64,000 nucleotides of DNA, taken from the NCBI RefSeq assembly GCF_034087045.1, contig NZ_CP139247.1, positions 5,234,001 to 5,298,000 on the forward strand, given 5' to 3'. The stretch's first letter is position 1. The number at the start of each line of letters is the position of its first letter. This DNA comes from Chitinophaga sancti (lineage in GTDB: Bacteria > Bacteroidota > Bacteroidia > Chitinophagales > Chitinophagaceae). This document shows positions 19,801-25,371 of the stretch, piece after piece. A program made the translations under genes and the position numbers. The notes under the pieces were generated by a model that was not told the DNA's origin, made no database searches, and saw only the letters and a program-made list of their open reading frames with translations.

Positions 19801-21214
19801 TACTTTCATTGTAACTGATGGCGTAACCGGTTGCGTATCTGATCCGGTAACTTACACCCTGCAATATGTACAGAAACCAACTGTCAACCTGGGTAACGAT
19901 ACTGCGATCTGCGAAGGCAACTCAGTCACCCTGGATGCCGGTGCAGCAAATGCAAGCGCAGGCTACACGATCAAGTGGAACACAGGTGCAACTGCCCAAC
20001 AGATCACCGTATCTGCTGCCGGTACTTACTACGCAACTGTGACTAACAATGGTTGTGCTGCAACCGACTCTATTAAAGTAACGGTGAATAAACCACCAAC
20101 AGTTGAGATCCTCGATACCACTATCTGTGAGGGCATGACCGTAAAACTGAATGCCTATGTACAGGGTGCTTCTTACACATGGAGCACTGGTGATACCGGA
20201 CCATCCATCACGGTAAGTACCGCTGGTACCTACACCGTAGATGTATCACTGAAGGGTTGTACCGTAACCGACCAGGCGACCGTAACGGTGTCTACACCGC
20301 CAAACGTGACCCTGACACCTGATACGTCTGTATGTCCTGATCAGACAGTGATGCTGCAGGTTGAGCCAGATGGTGGAAGTGTAAAATGGTTAGATGGTTC
20401 ATTGACAAACTCCATCATTGTATCTAAACCTGGTGATTACTGGGTGACGGTAACGAAGGGTGGTTGCGTTGTAACTGATACTGTAACTGTGACCAACAAA
20501 GCAAACATCAGCTTCGACCTCGGTCCTGACAAGGATATCTGTGCCGGTGGCCTCGTAGTACTGGATGCGACTAACCCTGACGTGATCTCTTACCTCTGGA
20601 ATGATGGTACGACCGATCCGATCAAGGAAGTAAGCACACCGGGTACTTACACAGTAACAGTACTTGACAAATATTGTAATCTGACTTCTTCAGATAGTGT
20701 AAAAGTAACAGTGGCTGGTCTCGGAGATATTTCTCTGGGCAATGATACCACCATCTGTATCGGTCAGACCCTGACCCTGAGTGTAGATGCCGGCACCGGC
20801 AACAGCATCAAGTGGCAGGATGGTGCTACTACGGCAACGTATGTAGTGACTACGACCGGATACTATACTGTGACTGTTTATAATGATTGCGGTACCGTAA
20901 CCGATGATATCACGGTAACTTATAAAGCTTGTGAGGGTAAACCAGAATTCCCGAATGCGTTCACACCGAACGGGGACGGAAACAATGATACCTTCAAACC
21001 ACATGTAACCGGAACGATGTATGATTACGATCTGCGTATCTACAACCGTTGGGGTGAACAGATTTTCATCAGTAAAGATTCCAAGACCGGATGGGATGGT
21101 CGATACAAAGGAACACTGGTGGATGTTGGAACTTATGTGTGGATGCTGAGCTATAAGAAGATACTGGGTGGACCATCAAATGTGGTGAAAGGCGAAGTGA
21201 CCGTAATAAGATAA
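10880..21214 (+). CDS. giant secreted repeat protein with T9SS type B sorting domain (gliding-associated adhesin type)
   Basis: A 3,444-residue cell-surface or secreted protein. It starts with a signal peptide (MKKILILLYSCLFLAMGIARAQ), a PKD-like domain (about 25-130), a jelly-roll-like domain (about 150-340, ending NDIAVDDIEF) and Ig-like modules (to about 1010). Then come about 15 tandem repeats of about 87 residues opening NAGPD/NAGVD (about 1013-2310), six HYR-like repeats of about 84 residues with DNCGN and VVDTT (about 2415-2910), five PKD-like repeats of about 70 residues opening LGNDT-IC (about 3000-3350), and a C-terminal domain beginning FTPNGDGNNDTF with YNRWGEQIF, the gliding-motility/T9SS type B sorting domain. 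Each middle repeat has a Cys near its start and one in NG-C near its end. A TTG six bases upstream is also in frame, but the ATG gives the proper signal peptide. Adhesion or matrix function is inferred. Confidence 0.92.
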   Translation: MKKILILLYSCLFLAMGIARAQTLYFNIPDTVCMSTNNSTADQAKFVSMNAVLSSNQNGKATWTITTPTGSDADYTILYSDVNSTDKSTQLTGTQALTIQFLTAGTYTFKVVLKRTNGADITSTKTVVAVDCTISTCSGGNAEMPGFSENFGTLPANTSRMAYSPSSAITYIYQGSGDLNDNYYAISNTTQLRPEWVAALDHSGLTRGGMLVANSDYTPSIFFQKEVTGLCRGSVYNFSAWLLNTDSSSVLNNNCVNGYKYAGVTFQVLNAANTSQVLAEFKTYAVSMNIKKTQWQRYGGSFTVPSGVTDVLVRIKNNFDGGCGNDIAVDDIEFQYCSPVITAQIEGQADNLKEVLCEGAPTVITSAYTPSTYFTNPEYQWEMSDDGGVTWFNVPYGTANNDTLFIAEGELTATKTEAADYYFRVRIYESGSSSETCASPSSAVKITILPMPTLYLTKSQVCEGATVELQASGGFDEFKWSDTSYVGPKRSITLISDTTITVYGYIYYGIDGGKTCVDSNSASINVDDKPTVEISATPTSICVGSRVTFSINDTLSAIIPTGGHIYWYKGADSTGVLLTDFNDLTSMTYTTETIADSVFTVVVKSGECIVQSEPFHVKLTDIPAPPAGKHLIKCVENGSSTFTPGRTQITGTSGTWSYIAVEGPGVSDPSNVDFADYITGNKNNPGATFTLLHAGTTVYLQYTVKATANSSCIGYAYDTLTLVAGASAAYAGEDTIQCGTSNVFTMTATPPNTDATGIFAEEGTWTVISGNGVTIDDIHAYNTTVTVTPIGTPQDVVLQWSIANTTGCATTTDEVTLHYTAVPTVTLKPVTICNTATSFSLDTTATTGNPLYYSIAAAGTGAMPGFSAVAETPITTWPITVAIPSGVAAGTYNFLLTVRNDYGGCTNTIPFSVNVESPTTDPTGVTVSSPNICTTGSTTLTVTGGNLGKNPDGTDAAQWVWYEGGCGTGTAIGTGATITVTVSATTTFYVRAEGAGLCANSACASGTVTVYTAPATSNAGVDQTHCNDSLFTMAANTATIGSGEWTLISGKATITTSSSPTTTVFVLAGDTATLAWTITNGACTTSDQVVLINYKQPVQANAGPDSIMQCANNTFTMQATIPAIGTGTWSTFTGSKATITTGMFNNPAATVTLAAGDTATLIWTVTNGTCSSHDYVKLINYATPTTANAGPDTIKQCMTPAFTMSATAPTIGTGKWSVKSGTPVIAAADSSKVNAVITVADGTTAILYWTVTNGTCSSKDSIVLINYQSPDPANAGLDSIIQCNNATFTMAATTPNPATATGTWSLFTGSAASIAAADINKINAIITLPAGDTATAIWTVTNGVCSSSDYIFLKNYQAPSTAQAGPDSTKHCADGTFTMSATAPTIGTGTWTVSKPTATITNPTSTTAIITVPVGDSVMAYWTVVNGTCSSIDSVKLVNYVKPADADAGPDQHLCSATSFTMAANTPSVATAYGVWTQPAGSTATITNVTSPTTTVTIPVGDSSMLFWTITNGACTDVDTVWIVNNNPPAAANAGVDTIKQCNNATFAMTANAPSVAGATGYWTVVSPSTYTIPAADVNNPTATFSVTAGTTVKLRWTITNLGCTSTDSIVLINYEQPTAVSAGADQTKCAGTAFVMTASAVTVTGATGTWYVRSGNATIATGEEHSENAHITIPNGESAVLSWVVTNGTCADSSSVTLTNLLTPSNANAGVDIYHCNDSAFVMAANAPDVAGATGTWTFVGTTTATPSDPNSPTATIIVPAGDSVLAIWTITNGTCPTSDTVKLVNYMSPTAAALPADMQQCMTTTFPVTANAPDVPNAVGHWTVVKGNATFPAADLNSTSTTFTVPNGDSAYVTWTITNGLCQSVDTIRLYNYQQPVTANAGPDSIRQCNNATFTMQATAASPATAVGKWSLYPGSAASFSAADSTNPAAVFTLPAGDSATATWTVTNGVCSSSDKVLLINSAMPDQANAGVDSMRQCNNTTFTMAANTPTVTGATGKWTLSNTRATIAAADTSNPTAVITVPVGDSVKAYWTITNGACSTIDSVKLVNYAQPTAADAGPDQRQCATTSFTMAANTPDVTGATGRWTVSKTTATITNPTSPTATITVPVGDSVVAYWTITNGVCSSIDSVKLIDDAMPGTANAGPAQTHCNDSAFTMAANTATAGIGAWTFYTGTTATIAVTDINNPTAQIFVPAGDTATAIWTISNGICTSTSTVLLKNDMMPEAANAGPDQTHCNDSLFHMAATPGAISTSTGKWTVISGTATIAATDLNNPTASVIVFAGTSATLQWTLSNGTCTGTPATVTLTNLGPVLNNTISADQTLCASEAPAALTGTVALSGGNGTYTYQWQISTTSATTGFANVTTGTGGTAATYTPATLTADTVWFRRIVTSGSCTNTISNVVKLRRITTSPVVVSVPASVTTNCVAGKDYTSLFGTPVFSHQPFSNEALTVTYTDNTQTPDACTTLIMRTWTAVDRCGLTTSAQQTITVVDTTAPKFTTAAPANVTASCDNVPAAVNLTATDDCSGTLTITPIETRVDIAGQCTSNYYLIRKWVAVDNCGNVSDTLRQTVTVKDTTGPVFSGTAPANVTVDCDKVPAATILTATDNCTTGTITVTPVDTRQSISGSTCSNTYQITRTWTATDDCGNSTVLKQIITVVDTTRPVFNTILVADTTVNCDGVPALPTITATDNCSASVKVTVAQTKVFLSTTCSNNYRLTRTWTATDDCGNVATMKQVITVQDTTRPAFTITPPGDTTVSCSAVPTPPGNLSATDNCSATSNVKISYSQTRQSITGACASNYQLIRTWVAKDECGNTNTVRQVITVVDTTKPVIDPAPAAVTVTCGGTIPAAATLYATDNCDGNFPKKATMTTDPYTVDACNGYTITRRWNVSDACGNAAIERVQIITVAACPKPQLDATLPANCSDNTKFALQLLTKVNKPTFTLQSVYPAGTVTTPKSQTSNVFDLNGATQATFIVTDGVTGCVSDPVTYTLQYVQKPTVNLGNDTAICEGNSVTLDAGAANASAGYTIKWNTGATAQQITVSAAGTYYATVTNNGCAATDSIKVTVNKPPTVEILDTTICEGMTVKLNAYVQGASYTWSTGDTGPSITVSTAGTYTVDVSLKGCTVTDQATVTVSTPPNVTLTPDTSVCPDQTVMLQVEPDGGSVKWLDGSLTNSIIVSKPGDYWVTVTKGGCVVTDTVTVTNKANISFDLGPDKDICAGGLVVLDATNPDVISYLWNDGTTDPIKEVSTPGTYTVTVLDKYCNLTSSDSVKVTVAGLGDISLGNDTTICIGQTLTLSVDAGTGNSIKWQDGATTATYVVTTTGYYTVTVYNDCGTVTDDITVTYKACEGKPEFPNAFTPNGDGNNDTFKPHVTGTMYDYDLRIYNRWGEQIFISKDSKTGWDGRYKGTLVDVGTYVWMLSYKKILGGPSNVVKGEVTVIR
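13915..17815 (+). repeat. about 15 tandem ~260-bp coding repeats (NAGPD class)
   Basis: Repeat starts, recognised from NAGPD/NAGVD-like openings, fall near 13920, 14170, 14433, 14694, 14962, 15208, 15470, 15732, 15997, 16255, 16513, 16785, 17043, 17303 and 17563. The period is about 260 bases. Several units share long runs at the DNA level (for example around 16850 and 17100), which suggests recent duplication. A more diverged copy lies near 13070. Confidence 0.85.
18130..19612 (+). repeat. six ~250-bp HYR-like coding repeats
   Basis: The linker codons for V-V-D-T-T or K-D-T-T recur at about 18359, 18608, 18858, 19107 and 19360, a period of about 250 bases. Each unit contains TD(N/D)C near the middle and a (D/N)xCGN motif near the end, typical of HYR-type Ig-like modules. 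Confidence 0.8.
19880..20930 (+). repeat. five ~210-bp PKD/Ig-like coding repeats
   Basis: The openings LGNDTAIC, ILDTTIC, LTPDTSVC, LGPDKDIC and LGNDTTIC occur near 19886, 20102, 20309, 20515 and 20728. Each continues with a W-x-(D/T)-G strand and AGTYxVTV, as in other gliding-associated proteins just before the sorting domain. Confidence 0.8.
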
Positions 21215-21246
21215 GAGAAGTGTAAAGTAGAAATAAAATAGGCTTT

Positions 21247-21284
21247 AAGGCGTCCCGGCATACCCACCGGGGCGCCTTCCTTTT
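21247..21284 (+). terminator. terminator after the giant surface-protein gene
   Basis: AAGGCG-CCCGG pairs with CCGGG-CGCCTT with one internal mismatch and is followed by a T-run. It lies 33 bases after the stop codon. Confidence 0.75.
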
Positions 21285-21290
21285 TAGGCA

Positions 21291-21326
21291 ATAAAATACC
21301 CCGCAGCAGGCTGCGGGGTATTTTAT
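21291..21326. terminator. bidirectional terminator (giant gene / serA)
   Basis: A perfect 16-bp stem (21291-21306 with 21311-21326) with a CAGG loop, 18 bases beyond the serA stop on the minus strand. Confidence 0.85.
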
Positions 21327-21343
21327 CAAATTTATTAGTCCAA

Positions 21344-22582
21344 TTAATAAAGCAATCTGGCCTTAATTGTATTCTTCACATTACGCAGCAATACAAACGC
21401 TTCTTTGGATAACCCACTATCCACATCCAATACCACGTAACCAACTGTATCATTCGTTTTCAAATACTGCCCCAGGATATTAATCTTATTCTGAGAAAGC
21501 ACAGTATTGATTTCAGATAATACACCCGGAACATTCTGGTGAATATGCAAAATACGATGTGTATGATCTACTTCCGGAACGCTCATTGCCGGGATAGTAT
21601 GAGAACCGAAGCTTGCACCTTTCTCCAGGTAGTTCAGCATCTTACTGCTCACATCAAGACCAATATTGTGCTGCGCTTCTTCGGTGCTACCACCGATGTG
21701 GGGCGTGAGGATCACATTGCTCAGTTTCTGCAGTGGTGTAGAGAATGCTGCACCGTTTTTTTCAGGTTCTACCGGGAATACGTCTATGGCAGCACCACTC
21801 AGGCGTTTTTCTACCAGCGCATCTCTCAGTGCTTCCAGGTCTACCACTTCACCACGTGCATAGTTGATGAAGATAGCTCCCGGTTTTGCATGGCTAAGCA
21901 CCTCGGCAGTGATCATATTATTGGTTGTCTTGGTAGACGGTACATGCAGGGAGATTATATCTGACAGTGCAAACAGCTCATCCAGGGAGCGGATCTGGAC
22001 CGCATTACCCAATGGCAGTTTGGTTTCCACATCATAGTAAAGTACGTTCATACCCATTGCCTCAGCGAGTACGCTCACCTGGCTACCGATATTACCATAA
22101 CCAACTATACCCAGGCTTTTGCCTCTCAGTTCGAAGCTGCCTTTGGCTTCTTTCATCCAGGTACCTTCATGCGCAGCGGCATTTTTGTCCGGAATACGGC
22201 GGATGAGCATAATGGACAGACCAATTACAAGCTCAGCCACAGAACGGGTATTGGAATAAGGTGCATTGAATACGGCGACCCCAAACTCACGGGCACTTTT
22301 CAGGTCGACCTGGTTGGTACCTATACAAAAACAACCAATGGCCTGCAGTTTATGAGCTGCCTCCAATACATTGCGTGTCACCTGCGTCTTTGAGCGGATG
22401 CCCAGCAGATGCACATCTTTTACCTCACGAATCAGATCTTCTTCGCTCAGCGCTCCCGATAACCTTTTTACATTGGTATAACCAGCTGATGTAAATTGTG
22501 CCGCGGCGGCATCGCTGATGTTTTCCAACAATAAAATATTGATCTTTTCCTTCGGATAACTAGTCAACTTTTGCTGATCCAT
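21344..22582 (-). CDS. serA: D-3-phosphoglycerate dehydrogenase SerA
   Basis: A 412-residue NAD-dependent enzyme oxidising 3-phosphoglycerate to 3-phosphohydroxypyruvate, the first step of serine synthesis. The length and the single C-terminal ACT domain (about 340-412, HQNVPGVLSEIN) resemble E. coli SerA. Visible: the NAD loop GIVGYGNIGSQ, the catalytic Arg in NYARGEVVD, Glu in VFPVEPE, and His in LTPHIGGSTEEAQ. The ACT domain suggests feedback control by serine (known for the family). Monocistronic: a strong terminator lies downstream and a divergent gene upstream. Confidence 0.95.
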   Translation of the reverse strand: MDQQKLTSYPKEKINILLLENISDAAAAQFTSAGYTNVKRLSGALSEEDLIREVKDVHLLGIRSKTQVTRNVLEAAHKLQAIGCFCIGTNQVDLKSAREFGVAVFNAPYSNTRSVAELVIGLSIMLIRRIPDKNAAAHEGTWMKEAKGSFELRGKSLGIVGYGNIGSQVSVLAEAMGMNVLYYDVETKLPLGNAVQIRSLDELFALSDIISLHVPSTKTTNNMITAEVLSHAKPGAIFINYARGEVVDLEALRDALVEKRLSGAAIDVFPVEPEKNGAAFSTPLQKLSNVILTPHIGGSTEEAQHNIGLDVSSKMLNYLEKGASFGSHTIPAMSVPEVDHTHRILHIHQNVPGVLSEINTVLSQNKINILGQYLKTNDTVGYVVLDVDSGLSKEAFVLLRNVKNTIKARLLY

Positions 22583-22878
22583 GATTCTATTTTATATGTT
22601 ACCAACTGCAAAACAATTGGCTTAATGTTTGTTATTACGGCAAACAAAGCACAAACCTAAAAGATGTTGCGCAAAAATCAAATAGCAGTCCCTTCAAATT
22701 TGATTTCGTCAAAATTAATCCAGTTTTCGGGCTTTATTTTGCCATTTTCGGGGTATAAATCTTAAAATACCTTTAAAATGACCAATTTGGGATTGAAATT
22801 TTTGCCCAACTTAGCTTTAGGTCCTAATTTTAAGGCTTTTACGAAATATTTGTCACAAGATCGACTCTTAACAGCAGA
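22583..22878. other. intergenic region between serA and the serine hydrolase gene
   Basis: 296 bases, AT-rich, holding the divergent upstream regions. A TTTGCC at about 22637 and TTTTGC near 22608, read on the minus strand, loosely resemble promoter boxes for serA; AATATTTG at about 22845 resembles a -7 box for the plus-strand gene. None is a full match, and no other structure was seen. Confidence 0.3.
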
Positions 22879-24078
22879 ATGAAAGCAGCTTTTATTGCAC
22901 TAACTATCTCCGGGTTTACGTTATACGCTGTTACCGCTTGTCAAAGCAATGCGGCGTATAATAAGGATAGAAAATCGAGAACAAAGGATACTACGCAGAT
23001 TGAGATTACTGATGAGGCGAGAGCTGCTGTACTCAATTCTCCCCGCACCAAGGCGCAGCAACAGGAACTGGAAGCTTTTTACAATACAAATTTATTGCGC
23101 TCCGGCTTTAATGGATCTATGATTGTAGCCAAGAAAGGGGTGATTATCTTCGAAAAATATCATGGCTTGGAGAACTTCAGAACGAAAAACTCCCTGATCG
23201 GGGAGAATTCTTCGTTCCAGATGGCCTCTGTGTCCAAAACATTTACCGGGATGGCTACCTTATACCTGGCTGAACAGCAGAAGCTGAGCCTGGAAGATAC
23301 CCTACAAAAATTCTTTCCCGGTTTTCCATATAAGGGAATTACTGTCCGTATGTTGTTGTCCCACAGGAGCGGGTTACCAAATTACCTGTATTTCTGTGAC
23401 AGCATCTGGCCGGATAAGAAGCGGTTTATGACCAATGACGATGTGATCCGCCTGATGGAACAACATAAACCAAGGATTCAGCACCTCCCTGATACCCATT
23501 TCCAATACTGTAATACCAATTTTATGCTCCTGGCTTCCATCATCGAAAAGGTGACCGGGCAGAAATATGCTGATTTCTTGCAAAATACCTTTTTTGGCCC
23601 GCTGGGTATGAATAATACATTTGTATATGATCCGGCTACCCCTGCAAGAGCACACCAGACCATCAGTCATAAATACAATGGGCAGGCAGAACCCGATACA
23701 AATTTTGATGGGGTGGTGGGTGATAAAGGGATATATAGTACTGCCCAGGATATGCTGAAATGGGATCAGGGATTATATGGCGGCAAACTGTTTACGCCGG
23801 AATGGTTGAAAATGGCATATACTCCTTATAGTCATGAAAAACCGGGGGTACGGAATTATGGATTGGGATGGAGATTGATGGTGTACCCCGATAGTTCTGA
23901 AATTGTATATCACAATGGCTGGTGGCACGGGAATAATACGGTGTTTTACAGAATTGTGAAAGATACGTCTACGATTATTATACTAGGGAATAAATATAAT
24001 AGAAACATATACCATGCTGTGAAACCAGTAGCTGCGATTTTAGGAGCAGGTGATGGTAAGACGGAAGGTGAAGAATAG
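22879..24078 (+). CDS. serine hydrolase lipoprotein (beta-lactamase/AmpC-like family)
   Basis: A 399-residue exported protein of the class C beta-lactamase/penicillin-binding fold. The N-terminal signal peptide ends in a lipobox, VTAC (Cys21), so it is probably membrane-anchored in the envelope. Catalytic motifs: S117-V-S-K120 (SxxK), Y210-C-N212 (YxN), and HNGWWHG near residue 344 in the third-motif position. Members act as beta-lactamases, D-aminopeptidases or esterases; this one cannot be assigned a substrate. It is a single gene followed by a strong terminator. Confidence 0.88.
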   Translation: MKAAFIALTISGFTLYAVTACQSNAAYNKDRKSRTKDTTQIEITDEARAAVLNSPRTKAQQQELEAFYNTNLLRSGFNGSMIVAKKGVIIFEKYHGLENFRTKNSLIGENSSFQMASVSKTFTGMATLYLAEQQKLSLEDTLQKFFPGFPYKGITVRMLLSHRSGLPNYLYFCDSIWPDKKRFMTNDDVIRLMEQHKPRIQHLPDTHFQYCNTNFMLLASIIEKVTGQKYADFLQNTFFGPLGMNNTFVYDPATPARAHQTISHKYNGQAEPDTNFDGVVGDKGIYSTAQDMLKWDQGLYGGKLFTPEWLKMAYTPYSHEKPGVRNYGLGWRLMVYPDSSEIVYHNGWWHGNNTVFYRIVKDTSTIIILGNKYNRNIYHAVKPVAAILGAGDGKTEGEE

Positions 24079-24132
24079 CGAAAATAAGGAGGGTATCAAG
24101 AATAAATTGACCTCTACTGAATTGCATATCTC

Positions 24133-24162
24133 TATTAGGTATCCGAATATTAGGTATCCGAA
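24133..24162 (+). repeat. 15-bp perfect tandem direct repeat (two copies)
   Basis: TATTAGGTATCCGAA occurs at 24133-24147 and again at 24148-24162, directly before the terminator of the serine hydrolase gene. Probably a slippage product; no function evident. Confidence 0.7.
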
Positions 24163-24206
24163 AAAAACGAGGCCGTATCAAAGTAAGATACGGCCTCGTT
24201 TTTTTT
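24161..24206. terminator. bidirectional terminator (serine hydrolase / cation transporter)
   Basis: A 19-bp stem (24161-24179 with 24187-24205) with seven A-T pairs at the base, followed by T residues; shared by the two convergent genes. Confidence 0.88.
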
Positions 24207-24246
24207 CCCGAGCTGGTTTGGCCATACGCCAGACCAGCTCCCACTT

Positions 24247-25230
24247 TTATTCTCCTCCATGTTTTCTATTCGGCAATACATTTTCCCTCTTCCAGGGTAT
24301 CGTGCCCGTAAATTCATGCTGCCTTACCGCGCATTTCGCCATATGGCAATAATGACAACAGGAGCCAATACAGGGATCTGTATGTATAAAGAACTCCACT
24401 TCTCCTGATGTAAATGCATCATTCACCAGCTTCTCTATCGCCTTCAATTCCTCATGCGAATCATTCAATAATAAATAATACGGCAGGGTCAGATGGCAAT
24501 CAATATGATAATTATTCCCATACTGCTGTACCCGCATATTATGTATATCAATCCACTTGTCTCTGCGGTGCTCCTCTAAGATCCGGATCACCTTATCCAC
24601 CATCTGCATATCCGTTTCATCCATCAGACCAGAAATAGACTGACGCAGCAACCGGTAGCCCTGGCGCAAAATAAGAGTCCCCATCAATGCAGACGCCAGT
24701 GGATCTATCCAGATCCATCCCGTAAAGTGAATGAGCAATAGCGCAGCGACCAGTCCGGCACTGCTATACACATCTGTCATGATATGCGACCCATTACCTG
24801 TAATGGTAAGAGATGACAGCTTTTTCCCTTCGCGTAATAAATAAGCCCCTAATATAAGATTCCCCAATGCCGTACCCCCAATGATCCAGAGCCCCTTGTC
24901 AATACTCTCCAGCGTATTGGGAATAAAGAAAAACTGGGCAGCTTTAAAAAGGATTAAACAACCCGCTATAAAAATCATGGCCCCTTCAAACCCGATGGAG
25001 AAGAATTCCACCTTCCCATGCCCATAAGGGTGGTTTTCATCTTTCGGCTTGCTGGTCAGGTAAATACTGTAACAGGCAAAGGCGCCGGCTACCACATTGA
25101 TAATGGATTCGAGGGCGTCTGACAATATCGCTACTGAGTGCGTAAGGAACCAGGCAAGGAACTTGGTTCCCGTAAGTACAAAACTTACGATCAGGGAGAT
25201 CAATATAACACGTAATTCTTTTCTCTGCAA
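24247..25230 (-). CDS. cation diffusion facilitator family transporter with Cys-rich tail
   Basis: About 327 residues; a proton-coupled divalent-cation (Zn, Fe, Mn or Co) exporter of the inner membrane. Visible: the TM2 motif SDALESIIN (metal site SDxxE-type), HPYGHGKVEFFS, a TM5 region with DPLASALMG, and a C-terminal cytoplasmic domain with HNMRVQQYG and HIDCHL. An unusual tail after HTDPC reads C-x3-CC-x2-C-x4-C (CIGSCCHYCHMAKC), a likely extra metal or redox site. There is no ATG at a plausible start. The TTG at 25230 gives MQRKELRVILISL, which fits the family; a TTG at 25308 would add 26 unlikely residues. Confidence 0.88.
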   Translation of the reverse strand: MQRKELRVILISLIVSFVLTGTKFLAWFLTHSVAILSDALESIINVVAGAFACYSIYLTSKPKDENHPYGHGKVEFFSIGFEGAMIFIAGCLILFKAAQFFFIPNTLESIDKGLWIIGGTALGNLILGAYLLREGKKLSSLTITGNGSHIMTDVYSSAGLVAALLLIHFTGWIWIDPLASALMGTLILRQGYRLLRQSISGLMDETDMQMVDKVIRILEEHRRDKWIDIHNMRVQQYGNNYHIDCHLTLPYYLLLNDSHEELKAIEKLVNDAFTSGEVEFFIHTDPCIGSCCHYCHMAKCAVRQHEFTGTIPWKRENVLPNRKHGGE

Positions 25231-25312
25231 AACACAATTAATTGATCCACAAAGAAAGGAAATTTTCCGTAAGTTTAGTGTAAGTGAGTGTGAGTTAAAA
25301 AATAACAAAACA

Positions 25313-25343
25313 TAACTGTAGCAAAATAAAGATGTAACTGTAG
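25313..25343 (+). promoter_or_regulatory. direct repeat TAACTGTAG x2 upstream of susC
   Basis: Identical 9-mers at 25313-25321 and 25335-25343, 22 bases start to start (two helical turns), ending 28 bases before the susC ATG. The spacing suits a tandem activator or sigma-related site. No TAnnTTTG promoter is seen here, which fits an alternative promoter type. Confidence 0.4.
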
Positions 25344-25371
25344 TAATAGTCCCCCAACCAAAATCGTAATT

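Noticed and set aside
13915..20930. CRISPR-like or satellite repeat array
   Set aside because: The periods (about 260, 250 and 210 bases) are in-frame protein repeats inside one gene, with no short identical repeats and unique spacers.
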